A stretch of 64,000 bases of DNA. Origin: Loripinus fragilis (taxonomy: Eukaryota; Mollusca; Bivalvia; Lucinida; Lucinidae). The notes below the pieces were generated by a model, which worked only from the letters and a program-made list of their open reading frames with translations, had not been told where the DNA came from and made no database searches. The translations under genes and the position numbers were made by a program. The stretch covers positions 84,918,789-84,982,788 of the forward strand of contig OZ026516.1 in assembly GCA_964019695.1 (NCBI GenBank). Reading direction: 5' to 3'. The stretch's first letter is position 1, and each line of letters opens with the position of its first letter. Below are positions 22,282 through 34,045 of the stretch, in pieces.

Positions 22282-22536
22282 CAGTGACGGATCCAGAGGA
22301 GGTTCAGGGGGTTCGCTTGAGCCTCCTCCCAGCCCCCCGTTTTTTAATATCCTATGAAATTTAAATAATTTGGTCTCAGTAAGACCAAATTATTTCATTT
22401 TCATGGGATATTAAAGACCAAAATTATTTCATTTTCATGGGATATTTAAGAACAATGAGAGAAAAAATCAGCAAAGCGAACCCCTTAACCTTTATACATA
22501 TGAACCCCTTTTCCAGAAATCCTGGATCCGCCACTG
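22282..22536. mobile_element. MITE with CAGTG(G/A)CGGATCCAG termini
   Basis: Left end CAGTGACGGATCCAGA and right end CTGGATCCGCCACTG form terminal inverted repeats. The middle has a hairpin GGTCTCAGTAAGACC and the phrases AAATTATTTCATTTTCATGGGATAT. A second copy in the opposite orientation lies at 45745-45941. The CAGTGGCG-type terminus fits hAT-like MITEs, but no 8-bp duplication is visible. Confidence 0.75.
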
Positions 22537-22974
22537 GTACTTAACCCTTTATGCACTAATGGATTCGTATTTCTTGTTTGATGCAATAAACTTTGGATGG
22601 TCCTTTGTATATATAAGGGGTCATAGGTTATAATTTCCAAAAAAAAATGTATTCCTTTCTCTGATGATCGTTCTTGTCTCAGCAAATGTGTAGACGCTGT
22701 TGAAATGGTGTTTATCTGTTTGCCAAAGTGCGCATTTAGGACTCACTAGTATAAATGGGAGTTAAGACAATCGCCTCAATGAGAGAATTCACATGCGTAC
22801 CCAAATAACAGCTATGAAAATAACCAGTCTTTTATTATAATGAACCAGTGTTAGACAAAACAAAATAATGATTCCTACAAAGACTCTGATATGCCAAGGC
22901 ATCCACCCAGTCTAATTAGAGTCTTTGGTGTCTTTTTAAAGAAACTAAGAATCCCTAGCTACACAGTGAGCATG

Positions 22975-23245
22975 CAGTGCATGCGCAGATCCAGAGGAGG
23001 GGACCAGGGGTCCGGACCACCCCCCCTGAAAAATCACAAAAATATAGGGATTCTTAGCAATACTGGTCCAGATCCCCTGAAACTCCCCCTGAAAATCACA
23101 AAGCTACTGAGCCAGCATTCAATGTTGGGCAAAATTGGCCCACCAGCAAAACGCCATTTAAATAATATATTTAAATGGCGTTTCACTGGTGGGTCGATAA
23201 TGACTTGCTTTTAGTGATAATTGGATCTCTCCCCCCCACCCCATC
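22975..23245 (+). repeat. Interspersed repeat, family F1
   Basis: GCATGCGCAGATCCAGAGGAGG, GGTCCGGACC, TTAGCAATACTGGTCCAG, the hairpin AACGCCATTTAAAT...ATTTAAATGGCGTT and GGTGGGTCGATAATGAC occur in the same order as at 10172. The right terminus is missing. Confidence 0.75.
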
Positions 23246-23801
23246 AACTAAATGTTAAGGTATGTTGTTGCTAGTTTATTTGCAATATCATGAAATAATG
23301 TAGTTACAGCTTTCCATGTCTTTACAAATATTCAATTTTTGCTAAATGTTACATGCTTAAATATCTCAAAATGCAGGGCTATAACAATAGGTTCACTGCT
23401 ATGACCCAAGGGTTTGGCGGGCCAAAAAACGTTTAAGGGTCCATGTTTTGGTTGTGATCATGGTATAAAATGCTGTCAATTGCTGCTGAAACGGCTCAGT
23501 CCCAAGTCAGAGATAGCAGAGTGCGTATTTAATGATAGCTACAAATGCAGCATACTGGTAATAAATAAGTTCAACAGGTATAAAAAGAAAATCTTGCAGA
23601 GGCTATTTGCAATTCTGCACAAATTTTGATTCGTAAATACCATACAGTTATTACAGCCATGAGTTATGTGCTTATTATCATGTTTTGGCACTAATGAATA
23701 GTAGGTTTGTTTTGGCACTATGTGTCTTTATACCACCTTTACCAACTTTAGCACGGAATATCACTTGATGTGTAAGGTCTACACTGATATAGGTGGTATA
23801 A

Positions 23802-23912
23802 AATAGTTATACCATGTTTGTCCACTGTACGTATGATAATCCACTCGCTAAAGCTCGTGGATTATCTCCACGTACAGGCGGACAACCCATGGTATAACTA
23901 TTACTAAACAGG
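23802..23912. repeat. Foldback repeat (111 bp)
   Basis: AATAGTTATACCATG and CATGGTATAACTATT close the structure. Inside, TTGTCC...CTGTACGT pairs with ACGTACAGG...GGACAA, and ATAATCCACTCGC with the GTGGATTAT side. Confidence 0.7.
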
Positions 23913-24008
23913 AAATGAAAGATTGGGTAGAAAAGGACCCCAGTTGATGTCATTGACATGTTCAGCCTTACTCTGTGGCAGGAGGCAGGATTGTAGCTGG
24001 GCAAGTGC

Positions 24009-24234
24009 ATGAGATTTCCAACAATGTGGTATGTGCGACCAGCAAAGGCTCAGATCAGCCTGCGCAAACGCGCAGTCTGATCAGAGCATTTGCTCGTCGC
24101 TTGAATATTCTATGAGTGTTAAGCTACTAACCGAACATCTTTTGGAGGTTCTAAGCTTAAAAGGAGGCTACACAGGCTCGTCTGAATCTACACTTGTCAA
24201 AATGCCACATTGATGGAAGTCTCATGTCACGGCT
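24009..24234. mobile_element. MITE, family M6 (left terminus lost)
   Basis: Starts within the terminus (ATGAGATTTCCAACAATGTGG) and ends CATGTCACGGCT. The interior palindrome TCAGATCAGCCTGCGC...GCGCAGTCTGATCAGA is well kept. Confidence 0.8.
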
Positions 24235-24304
24235 CAGCTAATATACAATTCTCTACAATACTCCCACCGTCCTCATGATATCTACCATTAGTCATGTGAT
24301 ATTA

Positions 24305-24854
24305 CTTGACTTTTCGCTTACTTAAAGGGCGGCAACTATAATATTCATATCTGGGCGTGGTTCGGCTATTTCATCTGCTAAGGAGGGGAAATCAGGTTTT
24401 ATTTACAATTTTGTAAAGGAGTTAATATGCTTTTTGAGCCGCGCAAACGTGCGTGCCGCATGATTTCATGAAAATTCTAACCGTATACACACTGAACTCA
24501 CATTTATTAAGCCTTAAAGCGCATAATCACAAAATGTGTGTTTTTGTCGTCCACTAAACTATTTGAGGCCTCATAGATAAACAGTGTGAACCCAGATCAG
24601 ACTACTCCTGCAGGAGCAGTCTGATCTGGGTCAACAATGTTTGCCTCCCTGCTTATGTTAAATAGACATTTTCAGATGCAGTTATTTTGCTGGCATTTTA
24701 AGGAGTAAATAATGACTGAGGTTGTGGCACAAGATGATACAGTTACTTTTGAATAAAACCACGCCTCCTTTTCAGCTTTTCCCTATGCCTAAGGTTGACT
24801 AGTCCTAATTACGCATTCATGAGGCGCCGCCTTTACAGTAAGCGAAAAGTCAAG
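24305..24854. mobile_element. TA-flanked MITE with CTTGACTTTTCGCTTACT ends
   Basis: Terminal inverted repeats CTTGACTTTTCGCTTACT (24305) and AGTAAGCGAAAAGTCAAG (to 24854), each followed inward by an AAAGGCGGC-like block; TA at 24303-24304 and 24855-24856. The interior contains the 330-bp repeat shared with 14547-14880 and its hairpin GATCAGACTACTCCTGCAGG. Noncoding; TA target and ends fit Tc1/mariner-type MITEs. Confidence 0.8.
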
Positions 24855-25649
24855 TAACATTTACCGCAAACTCTGCAAGCTCCATTTGCGTAATTTAAGG
24901 TAAGTTGTATATGATATATAGGCAATAACATAGAGGTCCTATCATCTATTTTTTATTTCTATTTTTTTGTAAACATATATTTTTATAACTACTCTGCTTA
25001 TATCTTTCAATGACAAACAGGCGACATCAGAATGGTACTATGAAAATAGTACCGCCAACTAAAGTAAGCTGCAGCCGGTTCCCGCACTCGGAGCTTAAAG
25101 GTATAAAACCGGGGTTCCATCTTGGAATGCCACTATAAACATATCCGCGCATGCAGTGATGTTCCCGCTGAGTCCGAGTCTTTGCTGGGTGCATGGTGAT
25201 CATTTTGTTGGTGTTGTGGTGCCCTGGCTCATAAAGGGCCAATCACAGTGTAAATCTACTTTTGTTGCAACGTAGACCAGCCTGCAAATCCACACAGTCT
25301 GATCAGTGCCTTTATTACTCTCTCTATGGAACGTATTATTATTATCATAATTATAATTATACATGTTTCTAACACACCTCGCCTATAGAGCCAACGGTAA
25401 CGAACTGTGATATATCGGACAACAATTCACTGCTAAAGTGTGTGATAGCTGACGTCACTGGAAAATGACGTAATTCATGGCGTTAGATGGTGTTACGTCG
25501 TTTTTACGCTTGAAAGACTTTACAATTACATGTAAACGTATGCGACGTAGTCTAAGTATTGGCGGGAATTCTTCAGTGCAATGGTGGAAAGTTGGAAGAA
25601 GCTGAAGACTTCGAATGTGTTTCTGTCGTTTATTGTGTGTTAGAATCGA

Positions 25650-25818
25650 AATAGATCAGCTCCAGTGCTTGAATTGTTGAGTAATAATTCACTGTTTGTC
25701 GGTCAGTTGTACGAAGATAAATCACTCGCGCTGCGCACTCGTGATTTGATCTTCTTTACAACTGACCTCCAAACAGTGAATTATTACTCAACAATTCACT
25801 GATGGAGCTGATCTATTT
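25650..25818. repeat. Foldback element (about 170 bp)
   Basis: Left arm AATAGATCAGCTCCAGTG, TTGTTGAGTAATAATTCACTG, CGGTCAGTTGTACGAAGAT; the right arm is its complement, ending CACTGATGGAGCTGATCTATT. The centre is the GC-rich TCGCGCTGCGCACTCG near 25735. No target duplication established. Confidence 0.8.
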
Positions 25819-26029
25819 CTTAAATATAGCAGGGCTTTCGTTGTGGGCGCTTAAAAGAACTGCCTCAGATAGGCGGTTCTTTAATTACCAACAATATATG
25901 GTTTTGTTGGAAATAAGAATATAGAAAGTTTGACTTAACTAGTGCAGACCACAGCCACAAATATACTGATCTACCAGTTGATCAGTTTTGCTACTCGCAA
26001 GCTCATCATGCATAATATATAAAAGCGGG

Positions 26030-26100
26030 CCACTATCGGTCCGCCGGCGAAACGCCTTTTAAATGGCGTTGTGTAGGAGGGTCGACAGTGGCACGCTTTT
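26030..26100 (-). repeat. Fragment of repeat family F1
   Basis: GCGGGCCACTATCGGTCCGCC followed by GGCGAAACGCCTTTTAAATGGCGTT, the palindromic part shared with 3043-3110. Confidence 0.65.
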
Positions 26101-26744
26101 GTTTGCTGGATGGGTGTGCAATAAAACTGTTTTTCTTATGACGTGGGCCATATAGGTACGCCGATTGTTGATCGGTCAACCAAAAATTGTTCAATACTTG
26201 ATATAATACCGAAAAATATGAAATATAAGGGTTCAACTACGCCCATTGTCAGCATATTTAAGTGCAAAGCATTTTTCACAAAGTAAACATTTAGATCATG
26301 TAATTATCAATATGGCGTCTTTAAAGTTGGTTAAGAACATTTGTACAAAGGATATAAGTTAAATAATTATAAGAACTAACAATAACAGCTTAAATGGCCT
26401 ACTGTTCCTAAATGCTGTCATATTTTTATTTGTAATGAGTGAAATTCAATTGGTGGATTTGGAGGTAAAGTAAACGCTTTGGCATATTTTTCGCGAAAAC
26501 ATGAAAAAAAATTCAGAGTACGCAGGCTTTTTATACAAGAGTATCATATTTGAAGCAAATAAAAACACACAAAAAATGTGGGTTTTCTTGTCACGTAGTC
26601 TAATAGCAATAGTTCAGATGAGCCTGTGCATTCCCATTTCAGTCTTTGCTCTCCATACACGATGTGTAAAAAATACTTGAAGGCTAAATTCAAAAGTTAA
26701 GATCATTAGCCCGCATGGAAGTTTAACTACATGTATGTATTTTC

Positions 26745-26895
26745 TTGCTATATGCGACTTTTGTCGTCTGCTGATAATCTTTGCAAACGGTTTGGACCCA
26801 GACCAAGGCCTTCGTAACGTTAGTCATGATCTAGATCCAAACCATTTGAAAAAGAGAATTTTGAAATAGCCAACAATAAAAGCGTGGAAATTATC
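26745..26895. repeat. Fragment of the GCATGCAAAG/TCGTCTGCTG repeat family
   Basis: TTTGTCGTCTGCTGATAATCTTTGCAAACGG, then GATCTAGATCCAAACCATTTG, the same order as at 60820-60890. Confidence 0.55.
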
Positions 26896-27029
26896 CAGTG
26901 TGCAAAAACATAAAGTATCGTTTGCACACAATGCAGAAAGTACTATGGTACCATTAACTTCCGTTTTGTCCATTCTTTTTCTAACCTACAATTATGTTTT
27001 GTTTTCACAAAACTTCGGAGGACCTATTT

Positions 27030-27180
27030 TTATGTATAATCTTGTCGCCTGCGAATCCTGGCCCCGCGGTTATAAAATTCGGCTCTCGTTTGTGATGTCT
27101 AATTGTGACGTTGTCACTTTCCCATTGGTATCCTGGGTCAGGCGTGATGCTTGATTGTATTGCCCTTTTTCTTACTTTCA
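27030..27180. repeat. Interspersed repeat shared with 62230-62375
   Basis: GGCTCTCGTTTGTGATGTC, TTGTCACTTTCCCATTGGTAT, CCTGGGTCAGG and TTGATTGTAT occur in the same order at both sites. No coding role is evident. Confidence 0.65.
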
Positions 27181-27382
27181 TCCAATATTTTTTTCAGAGA
27201 CAACAGCTTAAGTATCAGGTCAAATAAAAAATTGGATATAATTCATAAGGCATTCAAGATTCGATGACAGAAAAAAAAATAATCCCAAAAATAAATTTTT
27301 CAACATTATATATACTTTTGAATACTATGTAAGGTTTTCATTTTGGGTCAGTGTAGTTCTTTAAAAAAGTATATGTACAGCT

Positions 27383-27384
<2 letters not shown>

Positions 27385-27453
<69 letters not shown>

Positions 27454-27472
27454 CGTGCGTGTGCATGTGTGT
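27385..27472. repeat. (GT)n microsatellite
   Basis: Pure GT to about 27449, then interrupted (GTGC)n/GTGT to 27472. Confidence 0.95.
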
Positions 27473-27676
27473 CCAACGCTGTATGTACAATAACTACAAT
27501 TCCTGTATTTTGACTGGCATCAGTCCACTAAATGTATATAATTACTTTTGAATAATTCAATCTATAATATGAAAAAAAAAACATCTTATAAAAATTCTAT
27601 CCTCTCTGATAGTCAAATTTAGTGTATGATGTCCAAGCCAAGAACTACTCCCAAGTGAAGTTTATAAATTGCTATT

Positions 27677-29133
27677 AAAGCCTCGTTTATACGCCCAATT
27701 TGCACCCTGGTGCAAATTTGCACACAGGTACAAAGCTGCACCCGGGAGTAAATTTGCATCCCCTTATGTTAATAGTTATTAGATTTGCTCTTTAAACATA
27801 TCACGAATGTTTCAGTTTTACTTTAAGGAGAAATTCGAAGCGATTACTAGTAGTCAGTTCAAGATACCGTCGTGTGATCAATTGGTTAGAATTATTTGCT
27901 TTATTTATTTATACACTAATTATAGTGGATAAGTGGGACTTATAGAAGCTGTTGTAGCAGTTCTAAGTAAATATATGACTATCTGGCCAAGAGTGGTGAA
28001 TGGACGTAGTGCTTGAGACTTATACATGTACTGATGATCCATGGCTTCCGAATGTCAAGGGCGTCTTTTGATAGTCTCTGCGACAAACTGCGCGAAAAGC
28101 TGCAACGATATGCGCGTGTGCGTTAAGTTGAATTGAACTGCTGGTGGCAGTTTGACTAGGACTGCGCAGAGCTGGACAATTGAGAACCTCTTCGTAATAG
28201 CAAAATAAACGTCTTGTGAATATGTGAAACAGGCTTGGTCTTCAATTTGTGACGAACTCTTCTAAATCTCTGTTAAGTTTCCGAAGGGAAATGTTTGATT
28301 TTTGTTTGATTTGATTCTTTACGTCACATCAACAATCTTTCAGTTATAAAGGGACGGGTCTTCCTGGGTTGAACCAGTACTATGCTAGGATTTATGTTCT
28401 TGCTCAATGACACAACACAGTGACGCCGAAGGGAAATGAGTTAATCGAGGTTATCAATGGTTACAAGAGTTTTGGATTCCCAGACTGTTGGGGTAAGATA
28501 AACGGTAGACATATTTCAGTTATTGCTCTGTCTGAATAACACGTTGATTACATGAATCGTAAAGGGTGGTACTCCGTTATCATTCAGGGGGAACCTATTC
28601 ACCGATGTGTACATCGGATGGCCTGGACTCGTGCACGGCGCCAGGGTTCTGGCAAACTCTGATTTCTATTGCCGAGGTTAGGTAAGGATAGTATCATGCA
28701 AATCGAGGCCTATGTACCAGTTGTTCTGCTTGGCAACCCGGCATAGCCCATGAAGTAGTGACTACAGAGAGAAGCCATGACCTTAAGTTTGATAAAGGGA
28801 CGATTTATATAGTTTATTTCCATACAGGTACGTATAGGAAAGATGGGTTTATCAAAATCGAAGATTAAATTGTACATAATTATGTGATAACAAGTTGCGT
28901 TCATGTGCGCAATTTGCACCCTGAGGCAAATGTGCATCCGGATGCTAATTTGCTCCACCGAATTGGCACCGCCTGGAAAGATGGAGCAAATTCGCACCCG
29001 GATGCAATTTTTTGCACGCGAGTGCATTTTCATAAAACACCTTTTACATGACCAAAATACACCCCAGGTGCAAATTTACATCCCGGGTGTATATTTAAAC
29101 TGGGGTGCATATTGTGCATATAAACGAGGCTTT
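27677..29133 (+). pseudogene. PIF/Harbinger transposon with dead DDE transposase
   Basis: Ends AAAGCCTCGTTTATA (27677) and TATAAACGAGG-CTTT (to 29133) are inverted repeats; GCAAATTTGCACCCGG-like motifs cluster inside both ends. The plus-strand interior shows Harbinger transposase remains: FDSLCDKLREKLQRYAR (about 28055-28110), FPKGNELIEVINGYKSFGFP (split by a SINE, 28281/28438 on), CWGKINGRHISVIALSE (about 28488-28540), YMNRKGWYSVIIQG and GWPGLVHGARVLANSDFY (to about 28670). In the family the IDG aspartate and the VHDARV aspartate are conserved; here they read ING and VHGARV, and stops interrupt the frame. It is inactive. The expected 3-bp target duplication is not evident. Confidence 0.85.
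28294..28425 (-). mobile_element. 5'-truncated SINE inserted in the Harbinger transposase
   Basis: In reverse complement it matches the body and tail of the SINE at 13816-14018 (GTCACTGTGTTGTGTCA, GTTCAACCCAGGAAGACC, AAGAATCAAATCAAACAAA). CCGAAGGGAAATG is present on both sides (28281-28293 and 28426-28438), a 13-bp target duplication. Removing the insert rejoins a transposase reading frame. The tRNA-like head is absent, as expected from 5' truncation. Confidence 0.9.
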
Positions 29134-31440
29134 GCTACAAAAAAATGACACTAGAGCGCTCAGTCGATGGGGCTCAATTGCAAATCCCCACGCTAAAGTT
29201 TTTGACTCCCCCCATGTTACGACATAAAGCCAGTCAGGAAGGAAGAGGGGAAATTTTATTGAAAAATTCCTTTAGGCGATGACGATGCTACCAGGGAAAA
29301 ATAATGCACACAACTAGTAATAACTTTTCAGTACTGTATGTACTAAAAAACATCGAAAACACATTGATAATACAATGACACCACCTACGCTATTATTTCT
29401 GGCTAGTTGACCATCCTATACTAGGGCAAGTTGCCACTCTAAGATAGTTTCAATAAGAATCAATCTTAGAGTGTCCTGCTCTAGATGTACGTCAACTAGT
29501 CAGAAATAAGAAACGTAAAGAATATAATTCACATACAAATCTAAGATCTAAGAAAAAAAAACTGGGCCCATCTAATCTTAAGTATCGCGGTATGAAATAA
29601 TTTTCCCTTGATTTATGCGTTTCACGAAAACTTCATCTTCTTGGCTAACAATCGTTGACTCTTAGTCAAAAGGCTCTGAGATGCTTTATGTCTTATCGTC
29701 ACATTGGACTGAGATGTCAGATCTATTTCTATGGGACTTCTTTTATAACCCGCGTATTTTTTATTGCGATCTTGACTCTTTAAGTAACTTTTGTTCACTT
29801 ATTCGCGATTCCAGCCGGTTGGCTTATCAACTCATAGGGTATGTAGTTGACCTCTGACTACGTTGGGATTTACGAATCCTGGAACCTGATCCCACACTGT
29901 TTGTGGCCTAAGGGGACGAATTTTAGGTGCCCTCAGGTTCTAGATACAATGGTTCACCAACATTCTACCTCTAACGTACGAGGGGACACAAATCAGAGAT
30001 AATTCTGCAAAAACAATCTACTTTTAGAATCTTGGTTACTCAGAATCACTCTGTTCCGTCAAAAATGGAGTTGTTCGTTTCAAGTTCACAAAATAGAAAA
30101 TGATTTCAGCGGTCCCATTTCTTAAAACTATAGCCTAACCCTATAAGCAGGCGATTAGCCCTCACCCGTGGGTGTATGGCTAATGGCTCCCATGCGGTTA
30201 GGATGGATCCGCTCTTCTAAATATCCACACTCAAATATGTGAAATAGAGAAGTATTTTAGTGACTGGCCTATGCCAGCGCTAAACAATACCTCATATGCC
30301 AAACAAACAAACCCATGCTTTACAAAAATCTTCAGTACGCTATCGTAACGTCACCCTGGTTTGCGACGCTATCGTAGCCGAAACATCAAGAACCCGTGGC
30401 CCTTTTTCCCTTTCAAGTCACGAAATCTAGATAGTTTCGAGGTTTACAAATACTGATACTTATTCTCTTTGAAATTCCAGGAAAACGTTGCAGAACGCGG
30501 TGCCGACGTAACGTTTGGACGTCATGTCCAACATCACCCTGTCCACGTGCTAATTTTGTACATGCATACCGTATCAGTAGTAAACAGCTAATTATGACCC
30601 ATCGTCTAACATAATATTTACATCAATATTGCGAAATCACTTTCTGCTGTTTTATGCGTGAATAATGCACAATAGTTCTACATGTACTTTGATGAAAAAC
30701 CACCTAATCTCTAAACGTACATGTCAGCTGTCACCTTATTTATGTGAGTGTGTTTAGTGTATGCACCTAACCCTTAACTTGTATATGCATTAGATATAAC
30801 TCGATTTGACACATACAGGTCACTGCAGAAAGCCGACTATCTCTGGAAGTCAAATCGTCTTTCCAAACAACGCAATATAAATCACAACAACTTAAAACCT
30901 ATCTGCTAAAATATTTATTCACCTATTGGTCTCCGGTAAATCCTCCAGCATGCAAACATGGTTTTATGTGCAGACCCGACATAGCCTGCGACCACCTTTG
31001 GCCAAAATAACCCTTTGAGTCCATCGGGACAGCTTTACTATAGCCGCAAGAACGGTCCCAAAAGATTTTTAGGCACTACGCATGTACGTAGATTGATACG
31101 CAAGTGCGTAACATTCGCTATTTTTGCAAAAAAAAAACCGGGACGTTACTGATAAAGCCCGATAGAACCCGTACACGGAATGCTGGCCAATTCAACTGAC
31201 GACAAAATAGAAAAAGAGTGACTTAATATTTCATTAAAATGCGACCTGCCAGAGACTTCGTGATTCAATGCAATAACACTAAATTGCCTTAGCTCTAACA
31301 TGTACAATTTCAACATGTCAAATATATATAACTTCACGTAAAATGGGCCATTCCGCCCTTTATATAGGAAGAAATGCACCTGATCTTCAAGAAAGATTAC
31401 AAAATCATGCCCGCGTTACTAAATAAAGTAAAAAGTGAAC
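29134..31440. other. No recognised gene
   Basis: No exon recognised on either strand. The phrase AGAGCGCTCAGTCGATGG-(GCTC)-A-TGCAAATCCCC at 29152 parallels AGAGCTGCAGTCGATGG...GCAAATACCC at 33121, the usual lead-in of the tandem-array repeats. There is a short CCCGTGGGTGTATGGC patch near 30165. Confidence 0.4.
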
Positions 31441-31529
31441 TCTATCTCAGACAAACCACCCTTATATTGGACTAATAGTAGAAAAGGTAACGTATCAAGG
31501 TTCGTATAGGTGACCAGGTGCATACCTAA

Positions 31530-31900
31530 ACCTTTGCGTATTTGTGCGGATACGCAGCCATCACTGATTTTGATGTTCCTGTAATTCGACATCGTAACAC
31601 CCCAGCACCCACAAGTCCAACCCCGGGGCATGACCCTGGCAACAGAATGAAAATTCTGTTCAATATGTTTTCTATCTTTTATTTGTGAGAACACGCACAT
31701 AGAGTTTGGTATAGTTGGCCATCCAGAGCCTGAAAAAATAATTCTGTTGGCATTTTTGAGTACATTTTGGCATCCCTGCTCAAAGTGTATCTTGATGTCT
31801 TTTAAGAAGGATAGGGGTGGATGCCAAGTCTGGAAATGCCCCAAAGTCCCAGAATTAGGTCAAAGGTCAACTGAGTGCAAATTCTTGTATAAACGTCAGA
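31530..31900. repeat. Isolated unit of the 37-38 kb array repeat
   Basis: CAAGTCCAACCCCGGGGCATGACCCTGGCAACAGAAT, then TGTTTTCTATCTTTTATTTGTGAGAACACGCACA and AGTTTGGTATA, follow the same order as the units at 37430-37520 and later. Open frames here are shadows of the repeat. Confidence 0.65.
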
Positions 31901-33120
31901 TTTTAGCGCTTTTACCAATTAGCTATCCAATATTATGATTAAAAGTAATGCAAAATCTCTTTTGGATAATACAGCCATGCTATATAAACAAAAAGCATCA
32001 TCAAAGCATGATATGTGTTTGGACCAAAGGTCATTTAAGTGCAAAATCGGTGAAAGTTGTAGCAATATTTTATGTATATATGGGCAAAATTCAAATTTTA
32101 ATTTCCCTTTACCCTAATGGAAGATATTTTTTATTGCTATCCTGCTAGGTGTGTGTCTATCATGTTTGGAAAGCAATGATTTACTAAGTTTCCCGCTGTC
32201 AAATATTTATAATATGCATGTAAAGTACGTTACTGTATAAAATCAATACAATAATTAATACAACTAAGAATAACCATTTCATTTTAAAGAAATAATTTCT
32301 TTTGCTTAATGCTTTGTATAAATACGTCATGTTATGCAATTATCTATCCTTTAAAACATAAGTTGTGTTTAAGTTGCTACTTACGTTACATTTTACCATC
32401 TGAAATTGAGTCATTTCTCAAAGGTATATGTTCCTAGCTACAGCTTTCCTGAAGGACTTGGCCATGATCTCATGCTTATAGGACTAAAATATATTTCTTT
32501 TCTTATTTCACACATTTGTTGTGTTTGTTCCCATCTATGAGTAATTGTAAAACACTTTTTACAAGGCCACTACCTGCTTATTGCATATACTAAGCATAGC
32601 TTCATGAAAACACAAAGACCAAGCCTCCTTTCACAAAACATCAGGCGTATTGAAACTATGATAGAATATGGTAAATACCATATACTGGAAGGAAAACATC
32701 CTCACATTGGTCTTCACATCTGCCTGTTAGCAGATGGTAACATACATAACATAAAGCTAATATACAGGTACATTTCTAATAATGACGATCCAGTGAAAAC
32801 ATTTTTTACTTTTTGTGGGGTATATCATGGAAATAGCCCTGACATTAAGGGTAATCCTCCATATAACTTTTAACATTTAATTGTAGGGATGTCCTTTCAT
32901 TTGCACATATTAATGAAATGATGTTGATTCAAAAGCAGCATTTCTTTAAAATCAGGCTGCTTGTGTAAACGTATTCATCCATATATAGAAACAGTATAGA
33001 TATTATATTAATGGTTACCTCTATTTTTTAGGTACCATAAAATATATATCTATGTCTTTCACAGCGCAACTTTTTATACATTGTAATTGCTTCAATGTCG
33101 ACAAATTCATAATTCTAACT
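31901..33120. other. No recognised gene; one open frame of unknown meaning
   Basis: The plus frame 32604-32873 (starting MKTQRPSLLSQNIRRIETMI) is open for 89 codons, but I see no domain, splice context or second copy. It could be a chance frame or a decayed exon. Confidence 0.35.
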
Positions 33121-34045
33121 AGAGCTGCAGTCGATGGTACACCATCGCAAATACCCGCTTTTTTACCTATAACCTTTACCTTGGAGTCAAGGTCACACAA
33201 AATGTAGCTCAGTACCTTCTACATAATGTGAGGTATGCACATGTGAAGTTTGAAGTTGTTATGTCCAATGGTTAAGGAGGTGCTGCATTTACAAGAAAAT
33301 ACATTTTATGACCTTGACCTTGTGGTTAAGGTCACACAAAATGTTGTCCAGTACCCTTCAAACCATATGACCTATGCACCTGCAAAATTTGAAGTTGCTA
33401 CATCCAACAGTTTAGGAGAAGATGGATTTACAAGAAAGTACATTACATAACCTTGACCTTGGGGTCAAGGTCACACAAAATGGTGCCCAGTAGCATCCAC
33501 ATCATGTGACCAAAGCACCTGCGAACTTTGAAGTTGCTTTGTCCAATGGTTCAGGAGAAGATGCATTTACAAAAAAATACATTATTTGACCTTGACCCCA
33601 AGGTCAAGCTCACATGAATTGTTGTCCAGTACCCTCTACATCATGTGACCTATGCACAGGCAAAATTTGAAGTTGCTACTTCCAAAAGTTTATGAGGAGA
33701 TGCATTTACAACAAAATACATTATTTGACCTTTGACCTTGACCTTGGGGTCAAGGTCACAAAAAATGTCACCCAGTACCCTCGACATTATGTGACCTATG
33801 CACAGGCAAAATTTGAAGTTGCTACTTACAAAAGTTTATGAAAAGATGCATTTACAAGAAAATACATTATTTTACCTTTGACCGTCAAGGTCACATGAAA
33901 TGTCGCCCAGTACCCTCTACATCATGTGATCTATGCATCTACAAAGTTTGAAGTTGCTACGTCCAACGGTTTAGGAGGAGATACAATTACAAGAAACGTG
34001 ACGGACGGACAGACACACGGACGGACAGACGGACGACGGACCGAC
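33121..34045. repeat. Tandem array, six units of about 140 bp, ending in GACGGACGG
   Basis: CTTGGGGTCAAGGTCAC and variants recur near 33179, 33318, 33458, 33595, 33741 and 33880. Each is followed by CCAGTACCCTCTACATCATGTGACC, CAAATTTGAAGTTGCTAC, TCCAA-GGTTTAGGAGGAGATG and TTTACAAGAAAATACATT. The array closes with a GACGGACGGACAGAC run at 33999-34040. Noncoding. Confidence 0.85.

Noticed and set aside
31419..31844. 141-codon minus-strand gene
   Set aside because: It lies over an isolated unit of the same array repeat and shares its phrases with the 37-38 kb shadows.
32604..32873. 89-codon open frame as a gene
   Set aside because: No recognised domain, no splice sites, no second copy; recorded only as an unexplained open frame.
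33121..34045. CRISPR array
   Set aside because: The units are 140 bp with diverged repeats over their whole length, no short constant repeat with unique spacers, in a eukaryotic window.
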